This document shows positions 52,377 through 61,201 of a stretch of DNA of 64,000 bases, one piece after another. The notes under the pieces are model-generated. The model saw only the letters and a program-made list of their open reading frames with translations. It did no database searches and was not told where the DNA came from. The position numbers were made by a program, and so were the translations under genes. This DNA comes from Rhodosorus marinus (lineage: Eukaryota; Rhodophyta; Stylonematophyceae; Stylonematales; Stylonemataceae): assembly GCA_029953675.1 (NCBI GenBank), contig JAMWBK010000008.1:1707001-1771000 (forward strand). The letters are read 5' to 3'. Position 1 is the first letter of the stretch; every line of letters starts with the position of its first letter.

Positions 52377-55300
52377 GCCACGCCGTTGGAAATTTTTTTA
52401 TACTAGAGTTGTTTGGCAACAGTTTGAACTCGTACGAGTCTCCGAGTTTTCGATATATTCCTTAAAACGTTTTTAATAGACGGAACTCGTAACTCAACTT
52501 AAGGTCCGACTGAACGCCACGTGCATCAAGAAACCTCGCCCAACAAATACGTACGTCGGGCTTGTCGTCCGCTTCCCAGATCGTGACCATTCAGGTGAAA
52601 CGGAGAGCGGTCAAAAGTAAAGGGCTGTAGAATTGACAATAGCTCCCTGGCATTTCTCCGGCGGTCCCGGTTGTGCAGCAGAGCTTTATGTCAAGTAAAC
52701 GAGTGTCCACCTGGTCATCTGAAACACCCCAAATCCATGCTGTGCAGATTTTTTATGAGATTGCTCGATGTGGCTAGGAGACGCCCGCGAATGCCTTGGA
52801 GCACGCTCGCATCTGGCGGGGCCCGCTTGCTCAATCTGAACTATGGTGCTCAACGACGAGCTGAAGTTCATTCACCTGGGGAGGGACTCAGCTAGCTGCG
52901 TTGATGGATGCGATGTCCCTTTCGTCAAATGCGGCAGCCCGCATGACTCCCAGGATTACAACGGGAGCTGCGTTTGTCTCTGACAGACATTGGGTACTAA
53001 AACCCGGCGACCGTAAATTGTGTGTTTTTGGATCGGATCTGTCGCAGCTTCTTTAGGATCAGTTTCCGGATGCTGAGCACGCGTTGACATCGGTAAGCAA
53101 GGACGCCTTCCCCTCGATATCACCACTCCGGTTTTACGTTGTGATGATCTTCTTCAAACTGCGTTATTGGAATACCCCATCAAAACGAGTTCTTTTTGCC
53201 ATGTACAAGAGGACTTGTGCTGTGTCGCTCGTATCAGAGCCAGTCTCCGGGCGCCCCGGTCTCGGCTCCCTCGATGAGGTCAATTTTTGCCCCATTTTGA
53301 CATGGACTTGCTTGAGGAGTGGAAGTCAAAAACACACGCAGTTCTGTAGTCACCCCACTTCAAGGAGTAGAAGGCGCTCATCAACTGCACCGTCATCCTG
53401 TTCAGACTCTGTGCGGGAGAGAGGGAATTGACTCTCTCACCGTCTTCCCCTTCCCACACTGACAATCGACATCCACCCGGATCGTCTCTATCTTCTTCCA
53501 TCAATCAATTCATAGACTCCTCAGTCAAATAAATTGAACATCATTTAGAACAGGTTGACCAAATATAGATATTGAAATTATACATCAAAAAGAAGCAAAA
53601 AACACACAAAAAAAACTAGAAACTGTTCTCTCGTCAGCGCCAACGAAGGAGCCCCACAGGAAGAGACGCGAGAATTGAGGACATCCCAAAACGTCCATTG
53701 CTGGGCACCACCCCCCCTCCCTTCCACAACAGAACGGGATGTGTAGTATGGAGATATCTTCAACGAACAGGATGCGTCAAGACCAAATAATCCCTGTAAT
53801 GTTTTCCAAAAAAACATTTTGCTTTAATAAATGCAAAAACGGAAGAAAAAAGCAAGGATTCGATGGGAGGGGATGAAGGATGAAGCTATCGGTTCCTCAT
53901 GAAGATTATATTGTATGATGGAATATATTTGCTATGTTTAGACCTTGATTGCTACAAGGTAAGGGGGGGAAGGGAGATAGTTTTGGAGAGAAAAATTTCT
54001 GTTGGCGATGATTATGTTCTCTCGAAAAGCAAATAAATATAGTAGCATTTCTCGTAGGTCTTATCACTGAGGGTCGTCACTCGGGTTTCCTCTAATGAAA
54101 TTTAATTATTTGCAATCCGATGAAAACAATCAGTGAGTGATTGTTGATGTCTCTCTTTCTTCTGAAATGGGGTTGGCTGCACTCTGGAATTCACCGCCCT
54201 TCTTACAGCGTCGGGATACCCTGCAAAATCGTTTTTAAGAAATTATTTTCCATTCTAGATGAAAACCCCCACCCCTCGGTAGACCACAAGCTCACCCCAT
54301 CGGGCTAACCTCGAATTCTTGCCTAGCAACCAAAAAAAAACCAGCTATGTCAAAAGTCAAAAGAACTCAAATCGAGGAGAAGGTAAACACAAAAGGACCC
54401 TTTTCTAAGGAAAAACATTATGTAGTGGTCATGAGAACTGAGAATGACTTACCCTTCTCCGTTTAGACTTTGTATCTTCGTCGATTTTCACATCTAAAAG
54501 TTCAGGAAAGCGTTTTTGGGAGATGGAACGCAAAGGCATGGTCCGTGTAAATTTTTAGGTTAAAACAAATACCCTTTGGTAGGCAAAGCGGGACATAGGG
54601 TAGATAGGTTTTTACTACTATTTTTAACATATACGTACATTCCTCTACTCGGCGGGGGGGGGGGTGCAGGAGCTTACACAATCCCAACCATGCCAAAATG
54701 TCATGTTTTTTTGGGCGCGTTTTCTCACACAAGCGATTAGTTGTGAAAGAGGAAAAATCTTTGGATTCTATAAAAACTTAATAAAAACCCAAAAGTAAAA
54801 AAAAATCCATGTTCTGGATGATCGATCGTCTTTTTAGGAGAAAAAAAAAAAGTTTCTTTTTAGAGAGAGAGGTGCACACAGCGGGCAATTGAATGTGAGG
54901 CATAGAAAAACCTCTCCAAAATGAGGAGAAAAAGAAAGAAATCTAACACCCCAAAATCGAGTCTATACGTACCTGAAGTTTCCACAGCGGAAAGACCAGA
55001 AAATTTATAAAATACAATTTGACAACGGACCCAGCCTCTATTTCTTAGGATAACGAATTGGGCGGAGTTTGGAAAGGGGGTGGGGTTTTAAATAGGGGCC
55101 GGGGGTGGTGTAAGGTAGATTGGTAGTTTCTTTTTTTGGATGTTTTTGTTGCACTAAAAAGATGATGGGACGCTGACGATTTGGGGGTCTCCAAATTGTT
55201 GTTAATGGTGTAATTTTTCACTCGTTACGGGGGGTTGGGTTTTTGGGTATGTGGTGTTTTGAGCGGGTCTCGGCTGTCTTGCAAAGACGGGTGACAAAGG

Positions 55301-55567
55301 AATGGTACGGGGAGGGATGTGGGCGAGGGTGTTAAGATAGTGAACTCCTAGATGAGATGGGAAGTGGTGGACTGGTGAGAGGATCTGGTAAAGGTGGGGA
55401 CGGTTTGAGAAGTTGTGAAGGGAAGGTGGTTTTGTAGACCAAAGGTTGGTGAGCCGGCGAACGGCTGAGTGGTGTCGTTCAGGTTTTTTGCTCGGATGAG
55501 TGGGTGTTGAGGGTTTGCGAGCTGACTTGAGGGCAAACAGGCTCAGAGTCTGTGGATTGGAACCGAA
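52377..55567. other. Gene-free stretch between paralogues
   Basis: No gene supported. 52650-53450 is GC-richer than its surroundings and may be worn coding DNA. The rest is AT-rich with homopolymers, including a G11 run near 54652-54663. Confidence 0.45.
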
Positions 55568-57769
55568 ATGGCGATTAGGGTAGCGGCGAGTCCCACTATT
55601 GTAAACGTTATCACCGATGCGGTGTTAATTGTTTTGAACTTGTTGTGGTTGAAGTTTATGTCCGTTCTGACCGCTTTGGATCTGAAGAGGGATCTGAGAA
55701 ACGGGGAACGGTTGTTTTCTTATGAGCACCTGGGCACTTTTCACAATCTGCACTACGGTGTGAGTAAGCATAGATATTTGACGAGGGAGAAGATGATGGA
55801 TGATAAGCTGCGTCGACACTTCCGATTGCACACTTTGAAATCAGTGTTCTTGCTTATCGTCGCGATCATGCTTGTTCTCCTCCACATTCTTATTGATTAC
55901 GGACTTGGTTTCGATACGGAGCCGACAGTTTCCAACGAAACAGATATTTACGAAATGATGGGTCTCCAAGCAAACAGCAAGGTCTTCACAAATTTTGAGG
56001 CCTATCGTAGGATGGTTGTCGAAGAGGACTTTTGCGATCATCCTGATGCTCCGTCTACCTGTAATCATGATCAAGTTACAACGCTCATTGCGCGTTTGTG
56101 GGAGCTAAACAGAGAGACGACAGGGTTCGCAAGGACCTTGTACAATTCGCCGTCTATGAGCGACGCTGACTTCCTCGACTACATGGAGGCCGACTATGTG
56201 TCCTTGAGGAAAGATGGGCAGTCTCCAGCGGCCAACGCTTGCCTCATTAGAGACGTAACAGCGCTGGAAAAGTTTGAAGGGAATTTTGCATTCACCGAGG
56301 AGGACTGCCAGATCGATGAGTCGTATGTAACAATGGTCCGGGTTGATGGTCGGGGAAAACCTGTAGTCAACGTAAGATTGTTAGCGCCGAATGCCAAAAT
56401 GCAAGCAATGTATGAGTCTGTTGGCGTGGAGGATGTACTCAGCCAAGTTGCGTACGCTAGTGGCAAGGACGAGAGGCAAGGGGAAACGACCATGTCGATT
56501 AGGAACGTAGATGCGCCCGGAAAGAACCCGAATAATCTTAGCACGATGGCCGTGGAGTTCGACAGTAAGCTTAGTTACGTAGACGGCCAGAAACAGACCT
56601 TCAGCACTGTGCAGTTGACCAGGCGGGGCGAAGGCGTCTTCGCGGATCCAGATTTTGGTTTGCTTATGGAGACGAAAATAGATACCCCTATCCTCGATCG
56701 AGATCCGTGTCTCGCGCTGAACGATGCTCAAGGACGTGGAAGGCTAAATTTGCAACTAAGGGTAACCCACCAAGGGGAATTCTGCGGAGAGTTCCTTCCT
56801 ACGTTTGCTACCCGGACCTGCTCTTCGTACCCCCTGGCAGCTTACGACGAAGTACCAAACGATGGCATAGTTGGCATACAGGTTGCCGGTGTTGTGATAC
56901 TGGTTGACAAGACCAGCAAGTGTGGTAAAGCGGCGTACGAAAAGTACGGAAGCCAAATGGACGAAGATGTTGATGAAGACAGGAATCAATTGTTCTTGAG
57001 TGTGGTCTTGGACATTGCCTGCGTTAGGATAACGGAGCCTGATGCTGAGACCGTTCAGCACAGTTGCGTGTATGGAGCGGATAGTGTGCAGTTCCAAGAC
57101 GGCGAGTGGAAGGCGTTTGAAGACACTACTGGGGATTTAGAGGGTATTGTTCCCATTCCTTTGAGAACCGAGCTCAGCTGGGTGGGTGGATCTGTAAACG
57201 GGGGCTCGTCTACAGAGGTCGCCGCCGTGTTTACGGAGATGAAGAGGAACTTGAATACTTTCTACCCGGAACTCCATTCACAGACAACCTTCAACATGAT
57301 GCGTGGCAAAATTTTCGGTTTGAAAATGCATGAGAGCATGCTCGCAGTGATGGCTACGTTTTCCAGCCAGCTCACCGCAGTGAATCGGGAAATGGGCCTC
57401 ACAGGACAAGAATCTGTGGCCGTGCTGGAGGGACCGTACCTGGGTGGTGTGCTGGCGGTACTGATTATCAGTGGAGTTGCATGCCTGGTTGTTTGTCTCC
57501 GGTATCTGCAAGAATGGTACGAATACCGGAAGCTGGGTGTCCGGGTCAACGTCCCGCTCTCCATAACGGAGTGGGTCGAGGCGGCGCTTACACGAGAGGA
57601 CCTCGAAGATCAAACGCCAGGGGCGGAAGCCGGGGGAACGAAGAAGGACATTGATGGGGTTTACGAGTTGACGGCTAAACGGGTGGATGATCCTACCCAG
57701 CAGGAGTCGCGAAGCTACGTTGCTTTCTCGGAGAACACTCAGCCTTTGGAGAAAAGTGAAAGCAACTAA
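55568..57769 (+). CDS. Unknown multi-pass membrane protein, large ectodomain (paralogue 2)
   Basis: Intronless, 733 residues, same orientation as paralogue 1 and 3.2 kb downstream. It shares TALDLKRDLR, GERLFSYEHLGT, LLHILIDYGLGF, MRGKIFG, FSSQLTAVNREMG, GGVLAVLIISG and VPLSITEWVEAAL. Predicted membrane segments are at about 12-34, 86-110 and 620-644; the tail has 89 residues. The middle has cysteines in partly matching places (GEFCGEF against QECGKY; HSCVYGADS against MTCAYGSTR) but is otherwise much diverged. A tandem duplication that diverged long ago fits. Function unknown. It could be a receptor or channel-like protein, but nothing decides this. Confidence 0.85.
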   Translation: MAIRVAASPTIVNVITDAVLIVLNLLWLKFMSVLTALDLKRDLRNGERLFSYEHLGTFHNLHYGVSKHRYLTREKMMDDKLRRHFRLHTLKSVFLLIVAIMLVLLHILIDYGLGFDTEPTVSNETDIYEMMGLQANSKVFTNFEAYRRMVVEEDFCDHPDAPSTCNHDQVTTLIARLWELNRETTGFARTLYNSPSMSDADFLDYMEADYVSLRKDGQSPAANACLIRDVTALEKFEGNFAFTEEDCQIDESYVTMVRVDGRGKPVVNVRLLAPNAKMQAMYESVGVEDVLSQVAYASGKDERQGETTMSIRNVDAPGKNPNNLSTMAVEFDSKLSYVDGQKQTFSTVQLTRRGEGVFADPDFGLLMETKIDTPILDRDPCLALNDAQGRGRLNLQLRVTHQGEFCGEFLPTFATRTCSSYPLAAYDEVPNDGIVGIQVAGVVILVDKTSKCGKAAYEKYGSQMDEDVDEDRNQLFLSVVLDIACVRITEPDAETVQHSCVYGADSVQFQDGEWKAFEDTTGDLEGIVPIPLRTELSWVGGSVNGGSSTEVAAVFTEMKRNLNTFYPELHSQTTFNMMRGKIFGLKMHESMLAVMATFSSQLTAVNREMGLTGQESVAVLEGPYLGGVLAVLIISGVACLVVCLRYLQEWYEYRKLGVRVNVPLSITEWVEAALTREDLEDQTPGAEAGGTKKDIDGVYELTAKRVDDPTQQESRSYVAFSENTQPLEKSESN

Positions 57770-58431
57770 AGTTCTCATCTAGAGTAGTTGCGAGGTGCGG
57801 TGTCTCTTCATCGCGTGTGGAGAGGGGAAGCGTTGATTTTGGCACTGCCTGCGTTGTACATTGTCTGTAGAGCTAGGAAGAGCGGTAGAGCGCAAGCAGA
57901 CTCCCGGTGTTCCGTAGTTTTATTAATATTTTTGTATACGGAAGTAAACTTTAAAAATTAGGAAGAGGTGTGGTCGGGTCGAGCGGTTCCGATGCCGAAA
58001 TCCAAGCCAAGGTGCTTTCTGCAACCCTGACCTCTGTCTTTAGAGTTTTGCCGGGAAACGAATCGCCGTCCTGAAACGTTTTCACAAAGGCCGTGTTCGA
58101 CGCCCTTCGCTGTCTCAAAAACAGCTTCCACCGGGGTTTGGATTCGACCCCTGCCGTATTCCCAAAGCAGTTTCTCTGGGACTCGCTCGCGGGTTCGATT
58201 CGTGGAGGAAAAGTGCGACTGCCTTGCGAGTTGTAGGAGGTTTTGAGCAAGGGTGATGGTCCTACTTCAGCATGGGCACTTTCTTACGAAGCTTGAGGCT
58301 GGTGGACTGTGGAGAAGCAACGCCAGTGATTATGATAAAGGTCTTTTCAAAACCTTTGCTTTTAGTTTTTTGATACAAAGCGCCAGAGCTGACTTACTAC
58401 AACTACGCTTTCAGAGGGAAAGCAACCCACC
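57770..58431. other. Convergent intergenic region
   Basis: 3' regions of the membrane-protein gene and the HSP20 gene. No gene seen. Confidence 0.5.
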
Positions 58432-59055
58432 CTAGTTAATTGGAATGGACGTGCTCGGAGCCTCCGAAGGGACGCTCTTGGGGATGGTGATCGTCAGAAT
58501 TCCATCCTTGACGTTGGCAGATATTGCTTCCCTCTGTACACTCTTCGGAAGCGGGAACTGCCGTTTAAATTGTTTTGCCGTCGTCCAACCTACAGATTGC
58601 TCAGCCTTTGGTTTCTCTTCCTCCATGTAGGGGGTGGCCTCTGTCGGCTCAGCCGCAGCCTCAGTCTCCTTGACCTGCGCGGTGCTCTTCTGCATCTTCC
58701 CAGAGGCTACCAGAAAATCGCCAACGATCTCAACGTTGATGTCTTCTTTCGCAAACCCAGGCACTTCCAGTCTAACCACGTACTCTGTATCCTTGTTTAT
58801 GAACTCCCCTCTCGGGGCAGTCCGAAAGCTCCCATCCGAGTACCCGCTCGATGCCATCTCCTGAAACAGCGGGTTCAGGATCTCGTTGAAGAGGGGACTG
58901 GTCCAGAACGCATTGTTCATACGCATGGGGCTCACTCGCATGGGTCTCATCATGCCTCGTCGATAACTAGGACCACATCGACAAGTCGTGTTCACCCTAG
59001 TCACCACGGGACTCCCGACTCCCGCTACACTACCAACAAATCCAACAGAGTTCAT
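58432..59055 (-). CDS. Small heat-shock protein, HSP20 family, likely organelle-targeted
   Basis: Intronless, 207 residues. The alpha-crystallin domain runs from about 84 to 193: EYVVRLEVPGFAKEDINVEI, FLVASGKM, then FKRQFPLPKSVQ and ISANVKDGILTITIPK. A C-terminal I-x-I motif (STSIPIN) is the known dimer-to-dimer contact. Residues 1-45 are rich in Arg, Ser, Thr, Val and Met with almost no acidic residues, like a mitochondrial or plastid transit peptide. Residues about 127-155 form an acidic insert (TEAAAEPTEA, EEEKPKAEQ) in the loop where other members usually have a short dimerisation segment. It should act as an ATP-independent holdase. Heat-shock-element-like sites lie upstream. Confidence 0.9.
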   Translation of the reverse strand: MNSVGFVGSVAGVGSPVVTRVNTTCRCGPSYRRGMMRPMRVSPMRMNNAFWTSPLFNEILNPLFQEMASSGYSDGSFRTAPRGEFINKDTEYVVRLEVPGFAKEDINVEIVGDFLVASGKMQKSTAQVKETEAAAEPTEATPYMEEEKPKAEQSVGWTTAKQFKRQFPLPKSVQREAISANVKDGILTITIPKSVPSEAPSTSIPIN

Positions 59056-59242
59056 CTTTCAAAAACAAAAAAATACTCCCTTTCTTCTCGTACTCTCTTT
59101 CCTCGTTCTCTTCACATTCACCCTCGTCGTCCAACACATGCACTTCATCCATTCACCTCTTCCCGTCGTCCTATAAGTACCCTTCCCAATGCCATTACAC
59201 CATTCCACTTCTCCAGATCCAAATCGCAACTCTGCCACCCGA

Positions 59243-59414
59243 GAAACTTCCATGCCGCCTCTAATAAAATAAAACCGAAAAAAATCCTTTTTCCCATGTT
59301 TCTCGAAATCTAGTGGCTCTAAGAGATATCCTAGAATATTATTTATTAAAATAAATAAACATAGTATCCACCTCAGCTAAAATTCTAGAAATATGTGGAA
59401 TATTCTAGACGAAT
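59243..59414 (-). promoter_or_regulatory. Heat-shock-element-like sites upstream of HSP20
   Basis: Alternating GAA/TTC blocks 188-360 bp upstream of the HSP20 start: GAAACTTC (59243-59250), TTCTCGAA (59300-59307), TTCTAGAA (59383-59390) and GAATATTCTAGAC (59398-59410). The nGAAnnTTCn arrangement is the known heat-shock factor site. Individual hits are short, but their clustering before an HSP20 gene is suggestive. Confidence 0.5.
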
Positions 59415-60600
59415 CATTTCCTCCTAAATAATATAGTCCCTTTTTATTGGATATCTATCCCGCTTGAGATCTTGAATTAGATAATAATTAGTATGGAATG
59501 TCCTCAACGGATTTATTGTTGGCCTAGAACTAGTTAGGATTTCTGGTTTACTAGATATCGATATGTCTTAATTATGACCTTTTTTAGATGAATACTTTGA
59601 ATTTTAGGGGTATATTGGAAAGAAATGGTATTATTTAGTGTCGGAAATCTTTTTATAGGGTTGTCGTGTTTTTGATGTGGCATCAAAAATAACATTGAGG
59701 TTGGCATTGCTGGCATTCGGTGTTGTCCGAGTTGTGCGTTTTTTTATTTGTGTGCTTTCCGTGCTCACCTCTTTAACCAGCACTAGATTTTGCTGGAAGG
59801 TGCTCTGGCATCGGTATCTGAAAATCCCTCCTTGTATGGTCGGTTTTCACGCTGTATTTACACCCACCGAAGTTCGAGTGCCGATCTCTCCATGAGATCT
59901 GGTGAAACCGGGTTCAGTCCATAGTTGTTCTCAGTTCTTGTAACGTATTTTTGGGGGTGTAAGTGTGTATCCAAGGATTGTTATGTCAGCCACCAGTCTA
60001 AGCCGTATGTGATGCTGAGTTTCTTTATTTCCGTACGCCGCCGCAGACGTTGCGCTTGTAGTCTGTTCGAGGTTTGGCATGACTCATCAGTAAAAACTCC
60101 ACACGACATACATATGCTAGGCATCTTCAGTAACACAACACCAGTAAGCGCCCCATCCAAACAAAGCCCTCCACCACAGACAACAGAGTACTCGATAATC
60201 CCTGCCGTGCCTCCAGACCCTTCCGATCCCCTGAAATCATCCAATCCACTCCGCTCGTGTACGAGCAAATCATTCGATCACCAAGTATCATCTATCATAT
60301 CTGAAATTTGTGATGTGCACCTGCACAGAGGGCGGAAACCTCCCTTCACCTCGCTCGAAGCCTGAAAGGCATTATGATGATTGTTTTCAATCAAAAACAA
60401 TCATCAATCACTAGGATAATAAAGATTGATTCTCACTCAATTTCGCATAATCGATTGACTCTCTATCATTATCCTGGATATTGACTGTAGTTAAGAAAAA
60501 TTCCCACAATTTAGATTTGTCAAGTGGGACAGTAAGCCAGGAGCGTAAAGAGGTCTCTGGAACTATTGCTGTCCCAGATAGTGATGAGACTTGTCTTCTT
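59415..60600. other. Intergenic, no gene seen
   Basis: AT-rich to about 59700. The short frame at 59925-60365 is not convincing. An imperfect palindrome, TGATTGTTTTCAATC then AAAAACAATCATCAATCA, lies near 60375-60412. Confidence 0.45.
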
Positions 60601-60611
60601 GAGCGGAAGGC

Positions 60612-61060
60612 TTTCATCGCCTTTGCCGCTTTTGAGGAGCTTCAGGTTCGGAGGCGTTTGGATTGCCTTTGGACTGTTTGCGATCTAAAGGCTTCTCTGG
60701 TGAGCTTTCAAATGCTTGATTTGTATTGTCCTGTTGAAGTCGTTGAGGCTCTTCTTCGGAGCTCAAGTGTTTCCATCGCCTTTTGTGGATTTGAACAGCT
60801 TCACATTTGGAGTCGTTTCGGATTTGCTTTTGCGCTGCGATTCGTCCTGTTGAAGTCGTGCAAAGGCTCCTCGTCTGAGCTCAAGCGTTTCCATCGCCTT
60901 TGCCGCTTTGAAGAGCTTCAGTTTCGGAGTCGCTTGGATTTCTTTTAGACCGTTTGCGATCCAAAGGCTTCTATGTTGAGCCTTTTAAATGTTTCATCGC
61001 CTTTGTCCTATTGAGGGCCTTCAGTCTCAAGAGTCGTTATGGATTGCCCTTGACTTTTTT
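60612..61060 (+). repeat. Degenerate tandem repeat upstream of the SNARE gene
   Basis: Four copies of TTTCATCGCCTTTGCCGC-like sequence followed by TTTGA-GAGCTTCAG and a CGGAGTCG-TTGGATT segment. They start near 60614, 60771, 60889 and 60991, with spacings of about 157, 118 and 102 bp. A 155-codon frame crosses it, but the repeat seems to explain that frame. Confidence 0.7.
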
Positions 61061-61201
61061 GTCTAAAGACCTTTTTTTAACGCTTCTCCGCTGAGGTGAG
61101 GTTTGGTGTTGGGCTTGGGGTGGGGGTTTCGTGGAGTGAAGGGGAAGAGCGAAGTGAATGTGTACATATTATACTGGGAGCGGACCCATTTTTGTTTAGC
61201 A

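Noticed and set aside
60481-60948. 155-codon frame as a gene
   Set aside because: The underlying tandem repeat explains the open frame. Kept as a repeat and as a question in the findings.
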